Assembly (NCBI GenBank): GCA_002350805.1
Contig: DEFO01000048.1
Location: 3,133 to 37,881 of the forward strand
DNA from: Prevotella sp. UBA2850
GTDB taxonomy: Bacteria > Bacteroidota > Bacteroidia > Bacteroidales > Bacteroidaceae
Reading direction: 5' to 3'
Length of the DNA: 34,749 bases
The notes beneath the pieces were generated by a model, which searched no databases, was not told the origin of the DNA, and was given only the letters and a program-made list of their open reading frames with translations. The position numbers and the translations under genes are program-made. This document shows, in pieces, positions 14,228 to 23,478 of this stretch; position 1 is the stretch's first letter; the number at the start of each line of letters is the position of its first letter.

Positions 14228-15391
14228 ATGAAAAAGAAAACTTTATTCATGTGTGTGGCTGTGGCCGCGCTACTGGTTTCTTGTGGTGGAAAGCGAGGCG
14301 GTATGCCCAACTTCGGCGACAACGAGTACCCTGTTGTGACCGTTGATTTGCAGAACGCTTCCACTCAAGTCACCTACCCTGCTACCATCAAGGGTGTTCA
14401 GGATGTAGAGATTCGCCCGAAAGCTTCGGGATTCATCACGAGAATTTGCGTGAAGGAAGGACAGACTGTCGGAGCAGGCCAGTTGCTGTTTGTAATTGAT
14501 AACGAGACCTATCAGGCTCAGGTGCGTCAGGCCCAGGCATCTGTAAACACTGCCACCGCACAGTGCAACACTGCCAAGCTGACTTATGACAACAGCCAGC
14601 AGCTGTTCGACAATAAGGTGATTGGCGACTTCGAACTGCAGTCGGCCAAGAATGCCTACGAGAGTGCACGTGCCGGTCTGGCTCAGGCAAAGGCCGCACT
14701 GGCTTCTGCCAAAGAGGCTTTGAGTTTCTGCTACGTGAAGAGTCCTGCCCGCGGTGTGGTGGGCACCATTCCTTTCAAGGTAGGTGCACTCGTCAGCGGT
14801 TCCAACGCCCTGACCACCGTGAGCAACATCAGCTCGATGGAGGTTTACTTCTCAGTGACCGAGAAAGACGCCATGACGCTGTCGGCACAAGGACTGAACT
14901 CGCTGCCCCCCGTACAGCTGCAGCTGAGCGACGGCACCATCTACTCGCACGAGGGTAAGGTGACGAAGATGAGTGGTGTCATCGACCAGGCCACTGGTAC
15001 GGTGCAGCTCATTGCCGCCTTCTCCAATCCCGAGCATCTGCTCAAGAGCGGTGGCTCTGGAAACATCATCGTTCCCCGCCACAATTCGGGTGCCATCGTC
15101 ATCCCTCAGTCGTGTGTTTCTGAGGTACAGGACAAGAAGTTTGTCTACACCGTAGGCCAGGGCAACAAGGTGAAGTACACCGAGATTAAGGTCGACCCAC
15201 AGAACGACGGCAACAACTACATCGTCGTCGACGGTCTGCGCAATGGCGACAAATATGTCACCAACGGTATCACCAAACTCAAGGATGGCATGGAGATAGT
15301 GCCCATCACCCCCGAAAGATATCAGAAGAAAATCGACGAGCAGGCCAAGGCCATGACCTCCAGCGATATTGTAAACTCAATGAAGAAGTAA
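14228..15391 (+). CDS. RND efflux periplasmic adaptor (membrane fusion) lipoprotein
   Basis: The AcrA/MexA-type adaptor that links the inner-membrane pump to the outer-membrane channel. The 387-residue protein has a lipoprotein signal (LLVSC, Cys19) and a split lipoyl domain (VEIRPKASGFITRICVKEGQTVGAGQLLFVID at about 61-92, and FCYVKSPARGVVGTIPFKVGALV near 166-190). These flank an Ala-rich alpha-helical hairpin (about 93-165). Beta-barrel and membrane-proximal domains follow. It is the first gene of the operon, with 4 bp to the pump gene. The substrate cannot be told from sequence, and no regulator gene is adjacent. Confidence 0.94.
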   Translation: MKKKTLFMCVAVAALLVSCGGKRGGMPNFGDNEYPVVTVDLQNASTQVTYPATIKGVQDVEIRPKASGFITRICVKEGQTVGAGQLLFVIDNETYQAQVRQAQASVNTATAQCNTAKLTYDNSQQLFDNKVIGDFELQSAKNAYESARAGLAQAKAALASAKEALSFCYVKSPARGVVGTIPFKVGALVSGSNALTTVSNISSMEVYFSVTEKDAMTLSAQGLNSLPPVQLQLSDGTIYSHEGKVTKMSGVIDQATGTVQLIAAFSNPEHLLKSGGSGNIIVPRHNSGAIVIPQSCVSEVQDKKFVYTVGQGNKVKYTEIKVDPQNDGNNYIVVDGLRNGDKYVTNGITKLKDGMEIVPITPERYQKKIDEQAKAMTSSDIVNSMKK

Positions 15392-15395
15392 GACC

Positions 15396-18300
15396 ATGAC
15401 ATTTACTAACTTTATCAAACGCCCAGTGCTCTCGACGGTGATCTCCATCGTCATCGTGCTGCTGGGTTTCATCGGTCTGGTGTCACTGCCTATCGAGCAA
15501 TATCCCGACATTGCTCCGCCCACGGTGGTGGTCTTCACCAGCTATCCCGGTGCCGATGCCGAGACCGTAAAGAATTCTGTCATCACGCCGCTTGAGGAAA
15601 GCATCAACGGTGTTGAGGGCATGGACTATATATCATCGAGTGCCTCGTCGGGTTCGGCATCCATCACGGTGTTGTTCCGTCAGGGCATGAACCCCGACAT
15701 GTGTGCCGTCAACGTGCAGAACCGTGTGCAGCAGGCACAGGCTCTGCTCCCTGCCGAAGTAACGCGCATCGGTGTGACGGTCATGAAGCGTCAGACGTCT
15801 CAGGTGCTCATGTTCACGCTGACCTCCGACGGTCGCTACGACGATAAGTTCCTGACCAACTACAACAACATCAACATTGTTCCGGCCATCAAGCGTATTC
15901 AGGGTGTGGGCGACGTACAGAGCCCCGGTCTGAAGACCTACTCTATGCGCATCTGGCTGAAACCCGACGTGATGAAGCAGCACGGACTGATGCCCAGCGA
16001 CATCAGCGGTGCACTGGCCGAACAGAACGTAGAGGCTGCTCCGGGTACCTTCGGCGAGCAGTCGGACGTGGCCTACGAGTATGCCATCCGTTACACCGGC
16101 CGTCTGAAGACTGCCGAGGAGTTTGGCAACATCATCATCTCGAGCGATGCCAACGGACAGACTCTGAAACTGAAAGACGTTGCCAAGATCGAACTGGGCG
16201 GTCAGCAGTATTCGGTGTCGATGAAGAACAACAACATCCCGTCGGTGATGGGTATGGTGCAGCAGATTGCTGGTTCTAACGCCAACCAGATTGCCAAGGA
16301 GGTGAAGGCCGAGCTCGAAGAGCAGGCTAAGTTGTTCCCCCCGGGCATGTACTATAAGATTAACTACGACGTGACCGAGTTCCTCTATGCCTCTATCGAG
16401 GAGGTGGTGTTCACCTTGGTGTTCACCCTCATTCTGGTGTTCCTGGTCATCTACGTGTTCCTGCAGGACTGGCGCTCTACGCTCATCCCGCTTATTGCCG
16501 TTCCCGTATCGCTCATTGGTACGTTCTTCTTCCTGTCGGTATTCGGATTCTCCATCAACTTGCTGACGCTGTCGGCCTTGCTCTTGGCCATTGCCATTGT
16601 GGTCGACGATGCCATTGTGGTGGTCGAGGCTGTGCATGCCAAGCTCGACCAGGGTTACAAGTCGCCGCTGACGGCCTCTATCGATGCCATGAACGAGATT
16701 TCGGGAGCTATCATCTCCATCACGCTGGTGATGGCCTCGGTGTTCATCCCTGTGTCGTTCATCGGTGGCACCACCGGTACGTTCTATCGTGAGTTTGGTG
16801 TGACCATGGCCGTGAGTATCTTCATCTCGGCATTGAACGCCCTGACGCTCTCGCCCGCCCTGTGTGCCATCTTCCTGAAGCCGCACGACAAAGAGGGACA
16901 CGAGCGCAAAATGTCGCGCATCGACCGCTTCCACGCCTCGTTCAATACTGCCTACGACTCTATCCTGGGCAAGTATAAGAAGAGCGTAGAGAAACTGGTG
17001 CGCAAGCCCATGGCCATGATCATCACGGTTGTCGCTGGCATTGCGGTGCTCATCGTCACCATGTTCACCACCAAGTCGGGTCTCGTGCCCGACGAGGACA
17101 CCGGTACCGTGTTCTGCACCGTCTCGATGCCTCCCGCCACCTCTGTGGCTCGCACGCGCACCGTCATCAATCAGGTAGACTCCATCCTGGCTTCCGACCC
17201 GGCCATCCAGAGCCGTGAGCAGATTCAGGGTTACAACTTCATTGCCGGTGCCGGTTCCGACCAGGCCACCTTCATCCTTAAGCTCAAACCCTTCGAGGAG
17301 CGACAGAAAGGATTCTGGTGGAAACTCTCCGGACTGTGGCAGGGCGACGGCATCTACCGTTTCTTCCTCAACCCCTACGACGCCAGCGGTGTGTTGGCCC
17401 AAATCTATATCAAGACCGCCCACATCAAGGACGCTCAGATTCTGGCCTTCGCACCGCCTATGATTCCTGGCTTCTCGGCCAACTCGGGTGTGTCGCTGGT
17501 CATGCAGGACCGTACGGGTGGCAACCTCAACAAGTTCTTCGGCATCGTGAAAGACTATCTGGCAGCACTCAACAAGCGCCCGGAGTTCCAGACAGCCCAG
17601 ACATCCTACAACCCCAACTATCCGCAATACATGGTAAGCGTCGATGTGGCCAAGTGTAAGCAGGCTGGCATCTCGCCCTCTACCGTGCTTGCCACGTTGC
17701 AGGGTTACTACGGCGGACTCTATGCCTCAAACTTCAACTCGTTTGGTAAGCTCTACCGTGTAATGATTCAGGGCTCGCCCGAAACACGCATGACGCCCGA
17801 GTCGCTCAACAGCATCTATGTGCGCACACCGGCAGGCATGTCGCCCGTCCAGGAGTTCTGCCAGCTGAGCCGTGTCTATGGCCCATCCAACATCAACCGC
17901 TTCAACCTGTTCACATCTATCAATGTGACGGCAACAGTGGCCGACGGCTACTCTACCGGTGAGGCCATCAAGGCCGCACAAGAGGTGGCTGCCGAGGTGC
18001 TGCCGCAGGGCTACACCTACGACTACCAGGGTCTGACGCGCGAGGAGGCCAAGGCATCCAACAGCACCGCCATCATCTTCTTGCTGTGCTTCATCTTCAT
18101 CTACCTCATCCTGTCGGCACAGTACGAGTCGTACATCCTGCCGCTGGCGGTAGTCCTCTCGGTGCCCTTCGGACTGGCAGGCTGCTTCTTGTTCACACAG
18201 CTCTTCGGCCACTCCAACGACATCTACATGCAGATCTCACTCATCATGCTGATTGGTCTGTTGGCCAAGAACGCCATCCTCATTGTGCAGTTCGCCCTTG

Positions 18301-18650
18301 AGCGCCGCCAGCTGGGTATGGCCATCTCGTGGTCGGCCATCCTGGGTGCCGCAGCCCGTCTGCGTCCTATCTTGATGACGTCGCTGGCCATGATCATCGG
18401 TCTGCTGCCCATGATGTTCGCCTCGGGTGTAGGTAAGAACGGTAACCAGACGCTCGGTGCCGCCGCTGTGGGCGGTATGCTCATCGGAACAATCTGTCAG
18501 GTGCTTGTCGTGCCCGGACTGTTCGTCATCTTCCAGAGCTTGCAAGAGAAGTTCCGCCCCATGAAGTTCGAAGACGACGAGAACCACGATGTGGCAGCCG
18601 AACTGGCCCAGTATGCACACCGTCCTGTTGAATATAAAGTAGAGGAATAA
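15396..18650 (+). CDS. RND efflux pump, HAE1 family
   Basis: A proton-driven inner-membrane transporter of 1084 residues, close to AcrB/MexB in layout. It has the N-terminal MTFTNFIKRPVLSTVISIVIVLLG helix, two large periplasmic loops, and the proton-relay pair D404-D405 in VVDDAIVVVE (16605-16610). The matching lysine is K958 in GLLAKNAILIVQFALERR. The first-loop motif SYPGADAETV and the second-half signature RLRPILMTSLAMIIGLLPMM are typical of the drug-efflux (HAE1) branch rather than heavy-metal pumps. There is no frameshift. It is separated from its outer-membrane channel gene by 2 bp. Substrates may include bile salts, dyes or antibiotics, by analogy only. Confidence 0.96.
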   Translation: MTFTNFIKRPVLSTVISIVIVLLGFIGLVSLPIEQYPDIAPPTVVVFTSYPGADAETVKNSVITPLEESINGVEGMDYISSSASSGSASITVLFRQGMNPDMCAVNVQNRVQQAQALLPAEVTRIGVTVMKRQTSQVLMFTLTSDGRYDDKFLTNYNNINIVPAIKRIQGVGDVQSPGLKTYSMRIWLKPDVMKQHGLMPSDISGALAEQNVEAAPGTFGEQSDVAYEYAIRYTGRLKTAEEFGNIIISSDANGQTLKLKDVAKIELGGQQYSVSMKNNNIPSVMGMVQQIAGSNANQIAKEVKAELEEQAKLFPPGMYYKINYDVTEFLYASIEEVVFTLVFTLILVFLVIYVFLQDWRSTLIPLIAVPVSLIGTFFFLSVFGFSINLLTLSALLLAIAIVVDDAIVVVEAVHAKLDQGYKSPLTASIDAMNEISGAIISITLVMASVFIPVSFIGGTTGTFYREFGVTMAVSIFISALNALTLSPALCAIFLKPHDKEGHERKMSRIDRFHASFNTAYDSILGKYKKSVEKLVRKPMAMIITVVAGIAVLIVTMFTTKSGLVPDEDTGTVFCTVSMPPATSVARTRTVINQVDSILASDPAIQSREQIQGYNFIAGAGSDQATFILKLKPFEERQKGFWWKLSGLWQGDGIYRFFLNPYDASGVLAQIYIKTAHIKDAQILAFAPPMIPGFSANSGVSLVMQDRTGGNLNKFFGIVKDYLAALNKRPEFQTAQTSYNPNYPQYMVSVDVAKCKQAGISPSTVLATLQGYYGGLYASNFNSFGKLYRVMIQGSPETRMTPESLNSIYVRTPAGMSPVQEFCQLSRVYGPSNINRFNLFTSINVTATVADGYSTGEAIKAAQEVAAEVLPQGYTYDYQGLTREEAKASNSTAIIFLLCFIFIYLILSAQYESYILPLAVVLSVPFGLAGCFLFTQLFGHSNDIYMQISLIMLIGLLAKNAILIVQFALERRQLGMAISWSAILGAAARLRPILMTSLAMIIGLLPMMFASGVGKNGNQTLGAAAVGGMLIGTICQVLVVPGLFVIFQSLQEKFRPMKFEDDENHDVAAELAQYAHRPVEYKVEE

Positions 18651-18652
18651 GT

Positions 18653-20026
18653 ATGAAAAAAATCGTAATCATGGTCCTTGCAACTGCTCTGCTGAGCAGT
18701 TGCGGACTCTACAACAAATATGAGCGCCCCGAGGTGAACACCAAGGGACTGGTGCGCGACGCCGTGTCGCTTACCGACACCCTGGCCGTGAAAGATACCA
18801 CCAGTTTCGGCAACATGCCGTGGCGCAGCGTCTTCACCGACCCGCAACTGCAGAGCCTCATCGAGCGCGGACTGGCCAACAACCCCGACCTGCTCAATGC
18901 CGCACTCAATGTGAAAATGGTGAACGAGGCCCTGAAGGTGGCCAAACTGGCCTTCATCCCCTCGTTGTCGTTCACACCGCAGGGCACCATCGCCTCGTTC
19001 GACGGTGCTCCCGCCACCAAGTCGTACTCGCTGCCCGTCACGGCCAGCTGGAATGTCGACCTCTTCGGCAACCTGCTCAACCAGAAGCGCAGCGCCCAGA
19101 TGCAGCTGCTGGCCACACAGGACTACCAGACGGTGGTACAGACCAACATCATCAGTGGCATTGCCAATCTCTATTACACGCTGCTCATGCTTGACCGTCA
19201 GAACGAGATCATCGAGGGTATGACCACTCTTACCAAAGATACCTGGGACATGATGAAGCTGCAGATGAACCTGGGACGCGCCCGCTCTACCAGTGTGCAG
19301 AGCGCCGAGGCTGCCTACTATAGCGTACAGGCACAGGGAGCCGACATCCGTCGCCAGATCCGCGAGATGGAGAACCAGCTGTCGCTGCTCATCGGACAGC
19401 CCGCACAAGCCATCGCCCGTGGCAAGCTCGAGAACCAGAGCCTGCCCGCCAAACTCTCCACTGGTGTAGGCATCCAGCTGCTCAACAACCGCGCCGATGT
19501 CCATGCCGCCGAGATGTCGCTGGCACAGTGCTTCTACGACGTGCAGACAGCCCGCAGCCGCTTCTATCCTAACATCACCATCAGCGGCACAGGCGCCTTC
19601 ACCAACCAGAACGGACTGGTGAACCCGGGCAAGATGCTGCTCAGCGCAGTAGGCAGTCTGGTACAGCCCATCTTCCAGCACGGTCAGATTGTGGCCGGAC
19701 TGAAGGTAGCCAAGTTACAGTACGAGCAGGCCTACAACACCTGGCAGAACACCATCCTCAAGGCAGGCAGCGAAGTGAGCAACGCATTGGTGCTCTACAA
19801 CTCTTCTGCCGAGAAAGGAGCCCTCGAGGCCAAGCAGATTGCCGTGCTCGAGAAGAATGTCGAAGATACCAAACAACTCTATAAGAGTAGCACCACCAGC
19901 TATCTGGAGGTCATCCAGGCACAGAGCAGCCTGCTCAACGCCCAGCTCTCCAAGGTGGCCGACGACTTCTACAAGATGCAGGCCGTGGTCAACCTCTATC
20001 AGGCACTTGGCGGAGGAGCGAAGTAA
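18653..20026 (+). CDS. Outer-membrane efflux channel lipoprotein (TolC/NodT family)
   Basis: The outer-membrane component of the tripartite pump. It is 457 residues with a lipoprotein signal (LLSSC, Cys17). Two outer-membrane efflux repeats follow: the first around WRSVFTDPQLQSLIERGLANNPDLLNAALNV ... WNVDLFG (56-140), the second around LLNNRADVHAAEMSLAQCFYDVQTARSRFYPNITISGTGAF (about 275-320). It ends in the helical YLEVIQAQSSLLNAQL block. The NodT-type lipidated N-terminus is usual for channels encoded with RND pumps. It is co-transcribed with the adaptor and pump. Confidence 0.94.
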   Translation: MKKIVIMVLATALLSSCGLYNKYERPEVNTKGLVRDAVSLTDTLAVKDTTSFGNMPWRSVFTDPQLQSLIERGLANNPDLLNAALNVKMVNEALKVAKLAFIPSLSFTPQGTIASFDGAPATKSYSLPVTASWNVDLFGNLLNQKRSAQMQLLATQDYQTVVQTNIISGIANLYYTLLMLDRQNEIIEGMTTLTKDTWDMMKLQMNLGRARSTSVQSAEAAYYSVQAQGADIRRQIREMENQLSLLIGQPAQAIARGKLENQSLPAKLSTGVGIQLLNNRADVHAAEMSLAQCFYDVQTARSRFYPNITISGTGAFTNQNGLVNPGKMLLSAVGSLVQPIFQHGQIVAGLKVAKLQYEQAYNTWQNTILKAGSEVSNALVLYNSSAEKGALEAKQIAVLEKNVEDTKQLYKSSTTSYLEVIQAQSSLLNAQLSKVADDFYKMQAVVNLYQALGGGAK

Positions 20027-20056
20027 ATTGATAATTGACATTGATAATTGATAATT
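20027..20056 (+). repeat. ATTGATA-type low-complexity repeat before the LpxA-like gene
   Basis: The 30-bp gap between the channel gene stop and the LpxA-like ATG is built of ATTGATAATTGA units, similar in kind to the other short-period intergenic repeats in this window. Confidence 0.7.
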
Positions 20057-20839
20057 ATGGCAAGCGAAATCAGTCCTAAAGCCGAAATCAGCCCAAAGGC
20101 CCGAATCGGCGACAATTGCAAGATATTCCCCTTCGTATATATCGAAGACGACGTGGTGATTGGCGACGACTGCATCATCTTCCCCTTCGTCAGCATCCTT
20201 AACGGAACACGAATGGGCGCTCACAACAAGATTCACCAGGGAGCCGTCATCGCCGCCCTGCCCCAAGACTTCAGCTTCCGTGGCGAGAAGTCGGAATGCA
20301 TCATCGGCGACAACAACATCATCCGCGAGAATGTAGTCATCAACCGTGCCACCCACAACGGTTGCCAGACCGTCATCGGCAACGACAACTTCCTCATGGA
20401 GGGTGCCCACATCTCTCACGACACCAAGGTGGGCGACCAATGTGTCTTTGGCTACGGAACCAAGATTGCCGGTGACTGCGAGATTGGCAATGGCGTCATC
20501 TTCTCGTCGTCGGTCATCGAGAATGCCGGCACCCGTGTCGGCGAAGGCGCCATGCTACAGGCCGGCACCACCTTCTCGAAAGACATTCCTCCTTACATCA
20601 TTGCCGGTGGCAATCCCGTCGGCTATGGCGGCGTCAACATGACCATGTGCCGCACCTACGGCATCGACGAGAAAGTGCTCAAGCACATCGCCAATGCCTA
20701 CCGTCTGGTGTTCCACGGTCAGGCCAGCCTCTTCGATGCCATCAATCAGATCAAGGAGCAGGTTCCCGACAGCGAGGAAATCCGCAACATCATTGCCTTC
20801 CTCGATTCCACCCAGAAAGGCATCATCACCAAGATGTAA
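20057..20839 (+). CDS. LpxA-like acyl-ACP--UDP-N-acetylglucosamine O-acyltransferase paralogue
   Basis: A 260-residue left-handed beta-helix (hexapeptide repeat) protein with the LpxA-type helical C-terminus. By my recollection of E. coli LpxA, the stretch AHISHD to PPYIIAGGN aligns without gaps. The catalytic base H125 is kept (H121 here), as is H122 (H118). H144 is replaced by D140, and H160 of VHQF by N156. It therefore looks like a diverged paralogue whose acceptor or acyl chain may differ from canonical lipid A synthesis. ATG 20057 is chosen over a TTG nine bases earlier inside the repeat. It is the last gene of the efflux operon, 30 bp after the channel gene. Confidence 0.82.
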   Translation: MASEISPKAEISPKARIGDNCKIFPFVYIEDDVVIGDDCIIFPFVSILNGTRMGAHNKIHQGAVIAALPQDFSFRGEKSECIIGDNNIIRENVVINRATHNGCQTVIGNDNFLMEGAHISHDTKVGDQCVFGYGTKIAGDCEIGNGVIFSSSVIENAGTRVGEGAMLQAGTTFSKDIPPYIIAGGNPVGYGGVNMTMCRTYGIDEKVLKHIANAYRLVFHGQASLFDAINQIKEQVPDSEEIRNIIAFLDSTQKGIITKM

Positions 20840-20858
20840 AAGTTTTCCCAACTATCTG

Positions 20859-20906
20859 TTTCAGCCGCAACCCGACTTGTTTCCGCAAGTTGAGCTGCGG
20901 CTGAAA
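20859..20906 (+). terminator. Terminator of the efflux/LpxA-like operon
   Basis: A perfect 11-bp inverted repeat, TTTCAGCCGCA (20859-20869) and TGCGGCTGAAA (20896-20906), encloses a smaller stem, ACTTG (20875-20879) with CAAGT (20886-20890). It is followed by TCTTTC, a weak T-run. It sits 19 bp after the last stop codon, as expected for the operon's 3' end. The rest of the 232-bp gap up to 21071 holds a short ACGAGTT duplication (about 20924-20940) and the next promoter. Confidence 0.7.
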
Positions 20907-21006
20907 TCTTTCAAGACAAGTTAACGAGTTGACGAGTTGCTTGACAGGTGAAGGTAATGTCTACACTCCTTTACTCCTACACTCCTAAAAACTTTATGAG
21001 AATTAT

Positions 21007-21038
21007 TTTGCACAAGTGAAATAAAACACTATCTTTGC
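21007..21038 (+). promoter_or_regulatory. Promoter of the DUF3667 gene
   Basis: TTTG (21007-21010), 19 bp, TATCTTTGC (21030-21038): a consensus Bacteroidetes promoter, 33 bp before the ATG at 21072. The leader contains AAAGGGAAAGGAGAATAA, a purine-rich stretch that includes AGGAG 9 bp or so before the start codon. Confidence 0.8.
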
Positions 21039-21071
21039 ATGGAAAAATGAAAGGGAAAGGAGAATAAACCT

Positions 21072-22070
21072 ATGAGCTTCAGAGAAAAATACAGGCAGTT
21101 CAGACAGTGGCAAAAAAATCCGCACGACTTTAAGACCGACACCACACAGCATCATTGCCTGAACTGTGGAGAACAGTTCACCGGGAATTACTGTCCCACC
21201 TGCGGTCAGAAAGCCAGCGCGGGCCGGTTCACATGGAAGAGTGTGCGGCAGAGCGTGCTGGACCTGTGGGGACTGGGCAGCCGTTCACTTCCTTATTCGC
21301 TGTGGCAGCTGCTGTGGCGTCCGGGTTATCTGATGCGCGACTATATCAGCGGAAAGATGCAGGTTTGTTTCCCTCCGGTGAAGATGCTCATCGTGGTGGC
21401 CCTGCTCGTGTCGCTGTCTGGGTTTGTTGATACCGGCGGGGAAGAAGGCGGCTACATGGGCAACGACTGGCTTGGCTATGTGCTCGACAAGCTTCTCAGT
21501 CAGATGCAGTGGGCCATGCTGTTGCTGTCGCTGTTCTTCATTCTCCCCACATGGTGGGTGTTCCGCTCAGCGCCCCATTGCGAGCGCCACACGCTGCCGC
21601 AGGGTTTCTTCGTCCAGGTACTTTTCTGTGTGCAGTTCCTCATGTTCCTGTGTCTGGGCCTTCTACTTCTTTCGTGGGCAGGTTTTGAAGATCAGGAGGT
21701 GGCCAACCTGTATGTGATGCTCATCGTACCCGTGCTTTATTTCATCGACTACAAGCAGTTGTTTGGCTATGGCTGGTGGGGCACGTTGTGGCGCTGGGCT
21801 GCCATGGTGACCATGGGTGCCAGTTTCCTGCTGATGACATTCATCCTGATCAACAATCGGGTGGAACTGATGTCGGCCGACGGACAGAAGCTGTGGGTGC
21901 AGCTGATGCCGAAGCTTTTCATGCTGCTGATGCTGATAGTGTCGTCGCTGACCGTCACAGATGTCTTCAACCGTAAGCGCTGGCAGCAGTGGGGCCTATG
22001 GCCAGTGGTGCTGTTGCTGGCGGGCGTAGCACTACTGACACTTGTCAGCGTAGTGCAAACGATGGGGTAA
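21072..22070 (+). CDS. DUF3667 membrane protein with zinc ribbon
   Basis: A 332-residue protein. An N-terminal zinc-ribbon CLNCGEQFTGNYCPTCGQ (two CxxC pairs, residues about 29-46) is the hallmark of DUF3667. It is followed by WKSVRQSVLDLWGL and LRRPGYLMRDYI-type sequence (LLWRPGYLMRDYISGKMQVCFPPVKML). About six membrane helices lie in the C-terminal two thirds. The family is widespread in Bacteroidetes and of unknown function. The gene is transcribed alone, from a strong promoter, and converges on the lipoprotein gene with only 34 bp between stops. Confidence 0.9.
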   Translation: MSFREKYRQFRQWQKNPHDFKTDTTQHHCLNCGEQFTGNYCPTCGQKASAGRFTWKSVRQSVLDLWGLGSRSLPYSLWQLLWRPGYLMRDYISGKMQVCFPPVKMLIVVALLVSLSGFVDTGGEEGGYMGNDWLGYVLDKLLSQMQWAMLLLSLFFILPTWWVFRSAPHCERHTLPQGFFVQVLFCVQFLMFLCLGLLLLSWAGFEDQEVANLYVMLIVPVLYFIDYKQLFGYGWWGTLWRWAAMVTMGASFLLMTFILINNRVELMSADGQKLWVQLMPKLFMLLMLIVSSLTVTDVFNRKRWQQWGLWPVVLLLAGVALLTLVSVVQTMG

Positions 22071-22104
22071 AAACATGCCGTTGAAAGTTTTTTAAGCCTC
22101 CTTG

Positions 22105-23235
22105 CTAGAAACAAACATTCAGTCCCAGACGCACCAGCCCCAGGCAGCCATAGCCCACCTCACACTGCATGCCTATGCTGCCGCTTCCCACACGACAGCC
22201 GAAGACGGTAAGCTGCCACGCCATGCTCCGCTTGATGGTGTCGGTATTCTTGTGAAAGGAGTACACCCGTTGCGTCGCTTCGGGATCGGAGAATGCCACC
22301 TCACCATAGCCGAAGATAAGATGATGGCGCAAGTATCCCAGTGCCACACGCGAATAGAAACGCGTCTGCCGATTCTCAAACCACGTATATCGCACGGATG
22401 GGGCAAGGGCAAAATAGCGAGAGTGCTCATGGCCATCACCATATTGATAGAGCGAGAGCTCCGGAGCACTCGGTTCACTTGGGTATTCAGGATATTTCTC
22501 ATAGCTCTCTCCCGATATACCCCAAGCGGTGAAAGCCCCCACCTCCCACTTACGGTTCAGGCGGTAGTGATACTCAATGTCGGCAAAGAGGTAAGAGTCG
22601 CCGAAGATATTGCCGCACTCAAAGCTAGGTTCTAAACCATATCGGCGGCCATAGTCACGGACCATCGAGTGCGTGTGATGGTCGGCCTGATTACCGCCAC
22701 AGCCAACGCCGACGCTCAGCTCATGACGACGATAGCGTGCGGGTAGCTCTTTCATCTTGCGCAAAGCCTCCACACGGGCAACATGCCTCAACGAGTCAGC
22801 CCGCCACACCGAGTCAGCCTGCTCGCGTCTGGCCACAGGCTCAATATAGAAATGTCTCTGCATGGGTTCGCTCACAGCATTGGTGAACATGTCTACGGGC
22901 AGCGAGAACGGGTTCACAAGGGCACAGACTACAGCCATCGTACTGAGTGACCGCTGGATGACAATGTCGCTGAACGCATAGCTGGGCGAAGTAATGGTGA
23001 TGTGCTGTTCGTGGAGACGACGGCGCTTCACCTCCACTTCCCTGGGAAGGTTTACGTCGGTATAGACCGTCTTGCTCGTGACGATGGTCACGGGCTCATC
23101 CACCTTTCCGTCGATAGTGACTTTTGCGGTAGGGCCAGAGATGAGGGTGGCACACGACGACACCATTGCCATCAGGCTCACGGCCATCAGGAAATGGATG
23201 GCAATATCGTTTCTCTTCGCCTGTTTGTCTTTCAT
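22105..23235 (-). CDS. Hypothetical lipoprotein with beta-rich C-terminus
   Basis: 376 residues from the ATG at 23233-23235 (MKDKQAKRN). An upstream in-frame extension to 23298 exists but is not convincing. The signal ends in a lipobox MVSSC (Cys28). Residues about 29-85 (AKVTIDGKVDEPVTIVTSKTVYTDVNLPREVEV) look like a PEGA-like beta-sandwich; a hydrophobic stretch follows at about 95-115. The C-terminal half (about 170-376) has alternating aromatic beta strands and ends in Phe (GLVRLGLNVCF), as in outer-membrane beta-barrels. I do not recognise a named family. A lipoprotein joined to a barrel-like domain is unusual; it may act at the outer membrane. No promoter is certain. Confidence 0.75.
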   Translation of the reverse strand: MKDKQAKRNDIAIHFLMAVSLMAMVSSCATLISGPTAKVTIDGKVDEPVTIVTSKTVYTDVNLPREVEVKRRRLHEQHITITSPSYAFSDIVIQRSLSTMAVVCALVNPFSLPVDMFTNAVSEPMQRHFYIEPVARREQADSVWRADSLRHVARVEALRKMKELPARYRRHELSVGVGCGGNQADHHTHSMVRDYGRRYGLEPSFECGNIFGDSYLFADIEYHYRLNRKWEVGAFTAWGISGESYEKYPEYPSEPSAPELSLYQYGDGHEHSRYFALAPSVRYTWFENRQTRFYSRVALGYLRHHLIFGYGEVAFSDPEATQRVYSFHKNTDTIKRSMAWQLTVFGCRVGSGSIGMQCEVGYGCLGLVRLGLNVCF

Positions 23236-23478
23236 ACCAAAAAGGTTCTTTCCTATAAAACCCTTTTTTGCAGGAAAGACTGCATCATTGTTCCACAATT
23301 TACATTTTATTAACTTTAGAAGTGGATTCCAAGTGCCATCCGTAGTCTGTCTACGGGAATATGATAGTCTACAGACTTAAAGGACTCTAGGGACTGTGCC
23401 ACGCATAGAAAGAGTCTATGAAGTCAAAAAAGTCCGTAGAAAGAAATCTATAGAAATATACAGAATAAGGCAGCGGAT

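Noticed and set aside
15633..17627. 664-codon open frame antisense to the RND pump gene
   Set aside because: Its translation is rich in His, Arg, Val and Gly with no domain pattern, as expected from the complement of a high-GC3 gene. The sense frame has all pump motifs.
18497..19681. 394-codon antisense frame over the end of the pump and start of the channel gene
   Set aside because: Shadow of two adjacent genes with strong motifs.
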